A stretch of DNA of 64,000 nucleotides from contig JACCIC010000065.1 of NCBI GenBank assembly GCA_018907035.1, positions 406,001 to 470,000 of the forward strand. Reading direction: 5' to 3'. The position numbers were made by a program, and so were the translations under genes. Origin of the DNA: Sycobia sp. Sy_11 (lineage: Eukaryota > Arthropoda > Insecta > Hymenoptera > Epichrysomallidae). The notes under the pieces are model-generated. The model was not told the DNA's origin. It was given only the letters and a program-made list of their open reading frames with translations, and made no database searches. This document shows, piece by piece, positions 37,950-51,000 of the stretch (position 1 is the stretch's first letter; each line of letters begins with the position of its first letter).

Positions 37950-40900
37950 CGCGAGTTTGTTCTGTTTCTATTTTTTCTCTCCTTTTGCGCGTATTTGACG
38001 AGAATAAACAATGGATGTGCAACTTTTAAATTGGTCTAAGTTTATATATATTTATGCACACACATATATATTTACACGTCGGTCTAAAGTGAGTTGTATT
38101 TATAATGTTATTACTTAGATACTGATGTTAGTAATTGGATACAATTGCCGATATTTGAAACTTAATCTTCTAATTACAAATAAATTTCATTTCTTTTAAT
38201 TTGTTTTTAATATACTTATCGAATATTACTTCCAATTGGAGTATATAATAATGTAAAATTTTTTGAATATAGATAAGTTTCAGTTACAAATGATAAATAA
38301 ACTAAATCGAATAAATAATATGCAATTTATAAATAATATTTATTTATTATAATTATATATTTAGATTTTGACGATACTATCATAACAGATGGTTAGAGAT
38401 AGTAAAATAATTCAGTTCATTTATTTTTGGGGACTAAATTTACAATATTAGTATAGTCGCAATATAGTTAACGGGCTGTAAAATTCAAAAATTTTCCGTC
38501 AACATGCCGGGCAAGCCTAAGAAATGTAAAAGGTTATAAGGGGGACGCGAGTTGCCGATTCTTAAATCTTAACAGGACTATATATATATTTATTTATTGG
38601 ATTTTCCCTAATGGATTCATATCTCTCCAAGTGCAATCAGCGCGTTGCTTACCGTTAGCCATGTATACGTATCTAAGGACTGTCCTTACTTCGAGTAAAT
38701 TTTCCAGCATGCCTAGGTATTATTTTTAATCTTTTGGAATTTTTCTGCTGGACGTGACAGTACTAAGATCAAGCAGCTCGCTCATGTTTAGCCTTCAGTA
38801 TTCATGCACACCACCAAGTTAGCTAATAATAATATCAATATGCGAAAAATATTGTTTAACTTACTTATTTAGTTTCGAAATCTTGGTAACTTTCTCAAAA
38901 ACTAAATTAAGTTTAAGGTAGACAGCAGTATCCATTAATATCTGTGTTTTTATTATTATAACTCAAGTGTATGTAGAATTAAAAGGTAAGTCAATTATCT
39001 TTAAATTAAATAGTTCCATTCATTTTGAATTAAAAAAAATCTAGATGATTCTTTTACTCTTTTGACTTATATGATATTTTACAAACTGTCACTCTTTTGA
39101 GTTATATCACCATTTTACAAATGGAAAACTTAATTCAAGTTTTTCTTTCTCTCACACTACTTCTTTAAATTGCAACATATTTCATTTAAGTCAGATTTAA
39201 CGTAGTTAAAATTGAAAAACTAATTATAAAATATAAATCTACCAGATGCTGTATATATTTATTTTATTCATGATATAATTATAGTTTAATGTTTAATATA
39301 AAAATAGCAGAATGTCATATAACATTCTATAGTTGGTTCATCTTAAGTTAAAACGTATGAAAACATAAAAACATACAATTCTTCTTAAACTTGTTGAATC
39401 TAATTCAGAAAATGAATTAATTAATATTTCTAACCAATGTCTACACTTAATAACTATTAAATTTATTATTGGAAGGACACATTATGGATAAATAATTAGA
39501 TTTAAAATCTTTAAAATAGCGAATTCAGTGTGGCTAATTGTAAGAAGATTTCTATTTTATTACCAAATTAATACTTATAAATTAACATTTTGGTTTTAAA
39601 CTTATTATACATATATAAAAATTTGATTTAAACTTAAAATAAACCCAAAGAGATAATCTTCTTAATATTAGATATATTTTATCGGAGCCAAGTGATTTTT
39701 ACAAATTCTAAAAATAGTTTATCCTTCTAAGGTACTTTAACATTTTGTGGGTCAAAATTTGTTATTATTTGAGCGTGCACTAAAAAAATTATTTTCACCA
39801 TCTTGTCAGAATAATTATTTTATATACCTTTACAATTTGAAATAGTTTCATTATTTATACAAGGGTTGGTTTTTGGCTGCAGGCTAAAAAATTCGTAATG
39901 TTTTGCTAACAATGAATTTGATCAACTTCGCCTTCTAGTTTTCAGTAATTATGAATGTTTTTTTGATTATGAAAGTAATTATGAATTGTTCTTTTCATTG
40001 AATTAGACCAGGAGCCGGACGAGTTTCGTTAACTTTTAAAAAGGCATCGACTCACTAATGTTTGGCCACCTTAATACGAGCTTTGAGGATGAAATGACGA
40101 GAGAATTGTACATAATTTGTTGTTGAAAATTTAATTGTTTAAAAGACTGCCGAAAGGAGATTGTACATTTGAAAAAACTAACTAAAAGATTATACATGCG
40201 AATAAATATAAAAATCCCTTTAATTATTACAATTTCTCAAGAAACAAGTTTATAATATCCAAAAACAATGATTGGAACAGCATATACAGTTATGCTTATA
40301 GATGACATTCTTCTCGATGGAGATGATTTTTTATAAGACATCAAACCATTTGTTAGGAGCGAAGGAATAATTTTAGATACATTTTTATAACTTAAAAAGA
40401 AGAAAAAGTAGTCAAAATGACTTATAAGCACATAAAAAAATATTTCTTTATAATTATTTTGATAATTTTTTATGCTTTTGATCGCTGAGAATTCCTTTCT
40501 CAAAATTTCTGTTTTTATTGGAGCCATGTCTTCTATAAATATAGCGAAATCATATACAAACAGATATTGATAATCCATCGCGTTTTCATTTTACGCGTTA
40601 TTTTAATTTTTGTTATTTTAATACAAAACCTGTAATTAGCATTTGAAAATTCATCGAAAATTCACCATCGTAATTTTCTATCGAGCAATTTGAATCGTGA
40701 ATTTTAATACTATTATAAATATGCTTATGAATCTTTTAAATTTATTATTATTTAATAGCATATCTCATGCTCAGATAATAATCGCATTTTTACCGTTACA
40801 AATTTGGGCATAATGCCTCTACTATAATAGGTAATGATCTAAATTTATACTGCAGAAGCAAACAGATATTTTTAAAAAATGCTTTCAAAACTTTTGAACT

Positions 40901-43350
40901 GAGAAAGTATCGAATGGGCACCTTCGAGTAACCATGTCCTGAGAAGCAAAGCGCGATATTTAAATTGTAGTAACAAAGACATATTTTTAAATTTGTAACT
41001 TCCAAATGAGTGCTGGACAAAAAATGAATTTTATAAAAGAATTTAGAAAATCACAAATATAACTATTAATTGTCTTCAGTACAACCTAAAAACCTTTTGT
41101 TAATTTGTATTTTAGTTTTATTTTAGAATATCATTCAAGTTTTTTTTAATTAGTCAAATGTGATAAATGTCAAAATATAATAAATCACATGTAGGATGAA
41201 AAATAGAAATAAGTCAGGATTAAAGTTTTATTGGTTTTTTAATATTAAAGTTTCACGTTCAAAACAAATACATTATGATTAAATATTCAACATTCTTAAT
41301 CGCTTCATTATAGAAAAAAGGTATTGTAAAATAATAACAACTTTTATTACTTATCATAATCCCGCAATGTTGATACTAAATATAAAATGCATTCGCAACT
41401 TGCCGATGTCTTTTGCGAAGCACAACTAATAATAATATGAGTTCATCAATATCTCGAAAATAATTGATCTAATATACAGAATAAACGGAATTTGATTAAT
41501 AGAATTATAGATTGCTCGTAAAAGTCCCTAAATGATTTATATATATCAACGCTATAGTAATGTTATTTTCTCAAAGTTTCTTTATTTTCTACAATCTCTT
41601 TCAGCCGTATCTGGCTCTCTATAGGAATAAACAAGAATGACAATAAAAATGCATAAATAGTGTTATAAAGACGATCAAATGTTCAGTTATTCTCTGAATT
41701 TTATGAGCTCAAAGTTGACATTCATATAGAAAACTAAATTTTATTCAGGAACGCATTAATAACAATCTGTTAACAGAGGCGAAACACGCAAAGTAATAAA
41801 AATTGTTATTTAAACAGTGATACTGTAAATTTTTTCAAGTGGCCGTATAGCAAATCGTGCCCGTGATGATAATCTCGCAATCTAATGACTTCTTAATATT
41901 ATCACGTCTGCCTAATTGCGGGTGACTCTTCAACTCGAAGAATCCACACGCATGTGCATTGGAAAAATGTATTTATATCTTACAGTAGTAGTAATTGAGA
42001 CGCCGTTATCACCTTCAAATATCCAACAAGTCAATTTTTTTTTCATAATAAAATATAGAACAACTTAGCAGTACTTTTATACCTGTCATACATTAAGATT
42101 AACGGAAACGCATTGTACAATATTATCACCTGCTTCGTAAGCTCAAGATATTTCAAACCGTTGCCTATACCGATCTTCTGTGGCATAAAAATTTATATGT
42201 CGCGCACCGGTAAAAAGCGACTATCTCATTGGCTTACAAAGCACGTGTGAAAAGCGCTTAGCGCCACTCGCAGTATATGAGAATGGGCAAAAGTTTCGGT
42301 CAACTCTTGGAAGCAAGAAACAGGAATAATAATCCTCAAATAACACCGAGCAGGGCCAGTGCCTAGAGAAAAATAAATCACGAATGAATTTATTTAACAA
42401 TGTTTCTTGTTAATATTACTATACATTATGCTTATACTCTTACTCTTTACTTCATTTACTCTTTAGGTTCCATGATATATTATGCATTGAATTTTGCTCA
42501 TTCTCGTTGATTTTTTAGACTACAAAGACTAACGCCTATTTGATAATTCTACATTTTTTTAATAAGTATCGTCTTTCCGCATTATTTAACCTTATTTTCT
42601 ATTTTATTACGTTAATAATGAAAATTGGATTTAAATCGTTAATGCTACATTTTTACAGTATTTTTCATATTTAATTTGTATTTTTCATTGTTTTCATATG
42701 CGGTTTTCCATGTGATATATTATTTCCTCACATCTCTTGACCAATTTTATATATTTCTTTCATTTTGCAACGGATCAAGGCACTTCCGGATTTATTAAAA
42801 GTCACTCCAAGAAAAAAAATATGAAAAAAGTCACCGGAAACCTATCACCGAACAATTTATTTGTACACGTTTCTACAAGCCGAAATTCAGCTTCCTTTAA
42901 TAAAGTTTTGCTTTGATATTAGGGAATTGCGTTTATCGATATTAACTGTAAATAAAAAACGCATAGTAATTTTTAATTTACATCGAAGTAGCATAAATTA
43001 AAAAAATGTTACAATATAATTTGCGTATATGATAACGAAAGAGAAATAATTTTATTCATTTTATATTATCCATTATTCGTTATAATAAATTTATTTTATT
43101 TAATAGTAAATAATGTCTTTTTTATTGACAGCTAATATTTATTCATTTTCTATCAAATATAATTCTGTGAAAGCTGTAGACAAACATTTTCTGCAATACA
43201 AGCTTAATACTGTAAACAAGTTCACGACATTTCGTCTCTTATATAAATAATAAACTCTGGATTCAGTAGACCGATATGAACATTTATTATGCGATATTAA
43301 TGATTATGCCCCGGTAATAAAATTATTAACTTGAAAGAATGATAAATAAT
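37950..43350. other. Spacer between gene A promoter and gene B 3' end
   Basis: AT-rich DNA without a supportable gene. Two GC-richer patches stand out: 38500-38820 and 42160-42370. The latter has no long ORF on either strand. A tiny ATG frame at 38504 (11 codons) is not convincing. Confidence 0.5.
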
Positions 43351-43357
43351 AACAATG

Positions 43358-43363
43358 TTTATT
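43358..43363 (-). terminator. Candidate poly(A) signal of gene B
   Basis: AATAAA on minus, 267 nt downstream of the gene B stop. A second copy lies at 43283-43288. Confidence 0.45.
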
Positions 43364-43629
43364 CTCTACCTATACAGTAGAGAAAACCGAGAAAAAATTT
43401 TATCAGAATGAGGAAGCTCAATGGGCTGAGTCGATCTCATCAACAATATATCAATAATATGCTTCAACTCTACAAATCAGTCAAACGTCATTTTCTGCAC
43501 ATTATCGCATCTTTTTTTTACACAATCGTTCAATTATATCCTCCGAGAGGATGATTCTCACAAAGGATCACAAAGCACCCTTACAGGGATGAATATCCAC
43601 GATAGCATTGTACTTTTCGGTCTCACCGT

Positions 43630-43968
43630 CTACCAAACGGAGCACTTCGATTCTGGATTCATTTTCGAGCCGACCGGGCAGTTGAAATCCTTGGAGAATT
43701 CTTCCATATTGGACATGGGCCCAATAACGCGGAACTCGCCGGGACTGTGGTATCCCGTGTTGATTCGTAATTTCAGAACCTCGGGCCGATACTTACTGCA
43801 CCAGGTGTTGGCCGCACTGATCCAGAACATCTGCTCGCCGGTAAAGTCTAGACCAGGGAGCTGAGGTTCGACCCCGTTCCGTTTCACCCACGCCTTGTAC
43901 GCATAGTAGGCTTCTTTAATACCTCCGTTATCTGCAATGTTTTCGCCCTGCGTGTTGATGCCATTTAG
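43630..43968 (-). CDS. Gene B exon 11 (last coding exon)
   Basis: Starts LNGINTQGENIADNGG after ATTTCAG, with TGA at 43630-43632. It carries the third zinc ligand, HSPGEFR and the CSVW terminus. It is 339 nt, as in gene A. Confidence 0.97.
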   Translation of the reverse strand, partial: LNGINTQGENIADNGGIKEAYYAYKAWVKRNGVEPQLPGLDFTGEQMFWISAANTWCSKYRPEVLKLRINTGYHSPGEFRVIGPMSNMEEFSKDFNCPVGSKMNPESKCSVW

Positions 43969-44066
43969 CTGAAATAAAGAACAAGGGGGCGCGTTATTAA
44001 TCCATATAGAGCTATTTCTTAATTATTATGAGAAAGATTATTTATTTCACAGACAGTGAGTTTTTC

Positions 44067-44116
<50 letters not shown>

Positions 44117-45004
44117 TATTTATCAACATGTACAAAAAAGTTGTTTACGGCTTTTTCATGAAAAAGACAAATTTTTATGAAAAAAAAAATTATTATCTCA
44201 AGTCGTGACCAATGTATTCATAGATTAGAATGTATGGTGGACATTCCGGCATATTGAGAAATTGAATCTCCATAAAATTCTTGTCTTTGGAGTAAAAACT
44301 ATTCATACTATTCATATTTTTAGAGAAAAACTATTCATCTAAACTATTTTTAATTCTTCCAAACTGATAATGTTCTGCTCAAATAGTGAGTGGCCCATTA
44401 ATGCGAAAAGGTGATTGTTAGAAAATACCAGATAAGGAGAGCACAGCGGTTGGGATGATATAATAACGTTTAATGCGTATAAACATATAAGTACTTTTAA
44501 TACTTCATTGATAGATTCTGATATGTATGCAACAGTGCATTTTCATATAAAACATGACTATGTCGAATTAACGGGTCCATTCCTGACGTTAACTAATTAA
44601 TGTATTGCTTGAATTAATTAGTTGTTTTGGGCATGTTTCAGAATTAACTGTATCATCAGGTTTGAACACTTCATAGTGAAGGACATCACTTGGATTCTAT
44701 CTCTTACAGAGCATACTGTCTTTATCCAAAGCAATTGGGTCCTGAAATCGATAACGTCGATTATGTGCGTTCGGAATTTTTTAAATAAATACATTTTCTA
44801 TCAACCGTCGTATTCTAATGCAAAAACCTATTTCTTTTGAATAATTCAAGCAATATTTCAGAAATAATTTGTCCGTTTTCTTGCATGCCATCGTCGTGAA
44901 TATTTCCAGATACGAGGTTCGATATTTTCACAACACTATGAAACTATTATTTTGTGAAATGGAACTTATGTTGTTTTAGAGCTTATCGAAAGTACGATAA
45001 AATG

Positions 45005-45056
<52 letters not shown>

Positions 45057-48000
45057 AATCATTTTATTTCGTATTTCTTGATTTGCAACATACATTAAAA
45101 AATCCATAAAAAACTTTTTACTACACCTGGTATTCTCTTTAAATATATCAGTATTATAAAGATAGTTACAATATATTTGATTTTTAACCATTTCTTAATC
45201 AGAAAGATTAAATTATCTGTTAGAAAAATTAATATTTTCAAAATAAATTTAAATTTAAAATAAGTTAACTAATCAAGCATTTCGTATAAAAATATTAAAT
45301 TGAAAAGCCATTCGGAAAATCTTTTAAACTTTTAAAAAGTGACTTACATTTAGACCAACTTCCGTTACGGTGTAATTTCCGTATTGAGAAATAATACATT
45401 CAGCTCGTTTTAGATATTTTTCTTTGGTTTCTGCTGCCCACCAGTCGATGAGATTTCCATCCGGGTCGAATTGACGTCCTTGGTCATCGAAGCCGTGGGT
45501 GATCTCGTGACCAATGACGAAACCAATAGCCCCGTAGTTCAGGTACTTTGGCCTGTCATTACTGAAAAATCCACCTTGCAATATTCCAGCTGGGAACTCT
45601 GAAAATTTCATTATAATACAAATTTAGATTGTATTTCTATATATTTGCTGTAAGTTATAATTTATTTATCGTTGATAGAATTTTATGATAAGATATATTA
45701 CAGATATTAAGTAGTGTTCTCGAATTCTGAAAAAGTTGACGACTCGTGAAATTTTTGATAGGCGGAGAATTAAGCTTGAGGCCTCCAGTAGCCTTCACTC
45801 GAGAAAAAAGTTGAGTATTTGCGTACAAAAAAAATAAATTAAAATAGTTACCACCCGAACTATGGACTCCTCCAATATACCTAATATTACTGAAGCAATT
45901 AGTTCAAACAATAGCATCAGAATAATTATCTCTTAATTAATATAAAATTATTTATATGCAACATCGCACAATTTCAATAATAGCTATTATCGTATATTAG
46001 GTGATATAAAAATAAAAATTATATTATCCGAGTTTAAAGTGAGTTCTCCGTTTTTTAGTATGCTTGTATATTGAGTTTGTATGTTATCAAAAATTCTTAC
46101 ACAGAGTGCATAATATTTATAAATTTATTAGAAATATCTTCAATATATTATTAAGAACTTTGTAAAAATGACCTTTGCTTCCTAAAGTATTTAATTAATT
46201 TTTAAAAATTTATATGTAAACAAAGTTGGAAATGCCAATTCTAGATGTCGACTGCTCTTTTCTACCAATTGAATAAAAAGTGACCTGTTTTACGGAATAT
46301 AATATGTAAATATTTTATTATTGAAAATTTTAGTTATTCGTGACCTTTGTTTATATTTATTTTACGATACTATAAAGTTCCAAGTGGATTCCTCTAGCCT
46401 GATGAAAAGGGAATGTTTTCAAAATTTCATAAATAAAAATTAAAAATAAAATTTTAAAAACGTTTTCATTTCCACAAGGTTGAACGAATTAACTTTAAAA
46501 ATTCACAACAAATAAAAATAGAATAAATTAAAATAAGGGCGTGATTATTTAAAATTTGCAATAATTTAATCCTTAGTTATAATATTCTTTAAAACAGAGT
46601 ATTTTTTGCTCAATTGATCAGAATTGATTTCGCCATCCCCTTAAAATTCAACAAAATTTGAATAACAAATTACAAAAAACAAATATAGTAACTCACGTAT
46701 ACTGTTTTCAATAGACGAATAGAAAGCGTTGACGATGGCTGGTCTACCATGAGTCAACCATTCAGTCTTGTTAACGGGCTTCCTGAGCCTTTCGAACGAA
46801 TGCTGAGTACCGAACATCGTGAGATTGAGAATGCTCTGAAGGTAGTTTCCAGGTGTTATCTGTAGCTTACTGTAGAACTCCTCGAGTTTATTGTCATCAA
46901 GAAGCTCGCTCGGATAGGCGATGTGCGTAGCCATCGTTTCAGCCTTCTTCAGAGCTGCTTTCCTTGTTTTTTCGTCCATCCAGTCCACCTTGAAGAATCA
47001 ATTATTCGTTCACTTTACTATTTCAATTGAGCGATTGTACAATTGATTAATTTCTGTTCATAGGCCTTTTATAAAAAGGCGTACACATATACCGAGCTCA
47101 ATCTCCGTCACCGAAATATCTAGTATACACGGTTTAGCAAAATACCTTTAAAAAGTTGGATTGACGGAAATCGAGCTCGGATTATCGAGCAGCGTCGACT
47201 TATCGAGCAATGTCCCGCGTTTAAAGATAATAAAAACACCGATGCATTTACCATCTGAGCCAACGGATACTCTAGATTATATTAAAAATATATAATTTTT
47301 TATTCTATTTGTTTTCAATTTTTTCCGAACATAATTTTTAATAAAAAGGTAGACTTAAAATATAATTTACCGTTTTCAAAATTTCCATGAATTCATGTCT
47401 AATGTCAGAAACCATGTCGACAGCTGTTTTCTTTGCATCTTCATTAAAGTACTTTCTTACGTACATTGCTCCCACACTCAAGGATAAGCTACCTGTTACA
47501 AGATCTGTGCATTCCTTCCACCTTGGCTCTAATTCCGTTCTTCCTAAATGCATCAAATCCAATTATTTCAAATTATACATTTCATTGTAATACTTAAAAT
47601 AATACTTAAAGGCTGTTATTGTTATGTAAACAGAAGAATGAATGAGATATTTGAACGGTATTTAATATTGTATTTCTAAACTCTAATTTAATAATCATTT
47701 AAAAATAAATTACTTTTATGTATACCTTTGATTAATATTAATAGTTACTTATTGTTCTCATCATTTCAAGAGTTATTTCATAAAAAATATATTTTTTAAC
47801 AAAATTATAATGTAAAAGTAAACTGAGCAAAGGAGTTCTAAGCCAATTTTTGGCACAACTAAAAATAAATATATTCTATCATCTTGTAAATAAATTAATA
47901 ATATTTTTAAAATGCTTTTTCTTAATTATTTTAGTAATGGAAAAAAAATTTGAATTTCACTTCACGAATACTTCTCTACAACATTAATACAAATATTCGT

Positions 48001-51000
48001 ATTGTGAATAGTAAAATGTTACAGTTTAATTCAGAAATAAGGAATAGTTGTAATAACATAAAAAACTATACTAGTTGTTATAACAATATCTGAAAGAGTA
48101 ATAAAATTCCAAATGATTAAATTATGGATTGCACTGAAATTCTATAAAACACAATTTTATATATAGCTACTTATCAGAAAAATAAACCAAAGGGGGTAAC
48201 AATTTTATATAGACTAATATGCAGTTTCTACTCTAGATAAATGCTGCACGATTTTGTTGCTGGTCCTCGAGTTTATTCTGTATGATTAACAATCATCAGT
48301 GTCCCTACCTGTTGAAACTAGATTAGATCTGAAGAATACATTTGATCCTCTCGGATCCCTATTAACGAGTTTTTTTAGTTAAGACTGACTGATCCTATGC
48401 TGATATCTTGGATTAGAAATGGGATGGATGAAGAAACGTGGATCTGATGGCATCTCTAGAGACTAACTAATGCCTTTGAATTTACCTACAATTTAAAATT
48501 TATCTAAAAATTTTAAAAAATAGCTTTCTTTAACGGCGTGAAATTGTATGGACGACCTTTAGATGAGAGCTGTAAGACACTACCTGGGAGAACTTGGAAG
48601 TTTCGAGAGAAGTTTCGAATTAGTAATTACCTTATCTCGGAAAATTCGATTCTGTTGTTTTCTTTTAGCCATTGCTGTGAATATTGATCAAATAGCGACA
48701 AAAAGTTTTGATAGAACTAAGATGATATGGTTGACAGGGAATTTTTGGGAAACTAGTTGTCTTTGAAATATTAAAGTCTAAAAAATTTATATGCAGCCAG
48801 ACAGACAGTTGGAATACTGGCAATGGAGAGATAATGGAAACTAGATGCTTTTAAAAAGCTATGGGCTTGAGATGGATGATTCAGAAATCACATCCGAATG
48901 GCCACAAGAAATTTAAAATGATAAGCCATGGAAGATTTGATAGAACTATTGCAATAAGGTCGAACGATGATTTACGAAAGACCCATTAAGTCTGAATTGA
49001 TACAAATTAATGAATTTCTGTTTCTGTAGAGCAAACAAGATGGGAATTCCATTAACGAGGGAGAAACCATAATACTATAGCATTATTTTCTACGATATTT
49101 CATATAATTCAGTGAAAAGTCTCCTGCAAGGTACGCTTTATATCGCTGCTGTACAGGAGTAAAAATAAATACCCATGCATTTAGAGGTTCTAAAGACCTT
49201 AAACCCTAGCAATTAATAATAACGCAAAATAGAATTTCAATATATTTAGAATTTCGAGGAATCCAAAAATTTAAACTGTATTTCTTTTAAACCGAATAAA
49301 AATTTTTAAGAAATGTCTAAACTTACCACTGACAACGGTCAAGAAGTCGAGCTGACGCTTACGGAGTTTCTCGGTAAGATACGAAGCCGAACTCGAGGTC
49401 ACCCTCCACATTACGTAGTTGGCCTGCACCCGCTTCGGCGTCTTTTCGAGCAATTTCTGGAGCTCCGTAATGTAGTTAGGTACGTTGACAATCACGACCT
49501 CGTCCTCGGTAACGGTGGCGGCCGATTCAAGCAAGGTATTGAAGTATTCCAGCCATGGGATCGCCGGGTACTTTTCGTTGAGCTGACGGACCGTCATCGG
49601 ATTATACAGGGCCGTGGCGTTGCGCCGCTTGTCCAACGGTAACGAGATCTGCAGAGTTTTCAAAAGTAATGTTATTGAAATTGTTACAATATACAATTTA
49701 GATATTTATCACTATTATGTTTTTATTAGCAGAAGTTATAAAAATATGCAGACAACAATTTTAAGGGACTAACGAAATATCGCTCTAAGATTTGCTATGA
49801 AAAAGTAAATAATTTCTCGTTTTATGAATATACCGAATGAACTTTTACAAATAAATAAAATTCAAATATTTTATTGCAATTCAAACATCAATACTAACTA
49901 CTATCACAAAATTAATGTCCATTAGAAATTTAATAAATATAATAATATGTATATTTAATTTTATAATACGATTTTTAAAAAATTAAGGCTTTGTATATTT
50001 TATTATAATATAATTTAATCGTTACCGGTTCTTTCGTAAACTATCAAACGCACTAATGTGACATAGTATTTGTTATTGATATTATTTTAAAAACTTTAGT
50101 TAATATAAGTATCATATACTGATCTTTGTGAATCTCAATTTATGAACATTGAGAATGGTAAAGTTGTTTGTATATACCTTTCACTATACTTCATTTCAAT
50201 ATAAATTAAAGTATATTTATAATGAAGTATATGAGATATTTTACATATTTCGCTTAAAATTATCGAAGTAAAAATTCTTAGTATAATTAATAAATAAATT
50301 AAATTAAATCATAATTAAAAATTATAACTAAATAAATATAAATTAGTATTTTCCAGAAAATAGAAAACAACTATCAATGCAAAATAGATTTTTCGAAGTG
50401 TTATATACTTATAAAAAACTTTACACATTATTAAATTTTAATACTTGTGTTTAAAAAATTTAATATTTAAATAAGAGAACAAATATATGATCGAACTTTT
50501 AGAAATTACACGTGAGCACGACTCTCGCTGGAAATAAAATACATATTTACTCCTAAAAGTATAGTAAATGTATCCATTAAAAAGACACTGGTACGTGATT
50601 GTTTAATTTTCTAAACCGTGTAAAACAGTTGCTTCGGAATTCCAAGCTGATCTACAAGACCTAATAACGTTTCGACTAAGTTTTCCTCTGAATATGCTTG
50701 CAACACATTGGATTTATTAAATTATATTTACGTTAGCGAGCTGCATCTCAAATTTGAGCGATTCTTTCAGTTCCTCCTCTGCTTGAGACTTGTCGGCTCC
50801 AAGAACTTCCGCTAGATCTACCATGAATTTGAAATAGGCTGCTACAATCTTGTCATTCAGTCCTTTTGATAAATATTCACGAGATAGACCCAGTGCCGCC
50901 TGGTCCAACTAAATTCAAAATAATTTTTAATATTATTTTTAATAGCTTTACAATTTCATTGATTTTACATCTAATAAAAGTGATAATTTCGAAATTTACA

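Larger units (their letters stand above)
43969..45347 (-). other. Gene B intron 10
   Basis: 1379 bp of AT-rich DNA with two (AT)n arrays (44069-44111 and 45007-45054). Nothing else seen. Confidence 0.9.

Noticed and set aside
38504..38539. Short ATG frame reading MPGKPKKCKRL
   Set aside because: Only 11 codons, no splice donor in a useful place and no conserved match known to me.
49313..49642. 109-codon plus-strand frame opposite gene B exon 7
   Set aside because: Antisense shadow of a conserved M13 exon.
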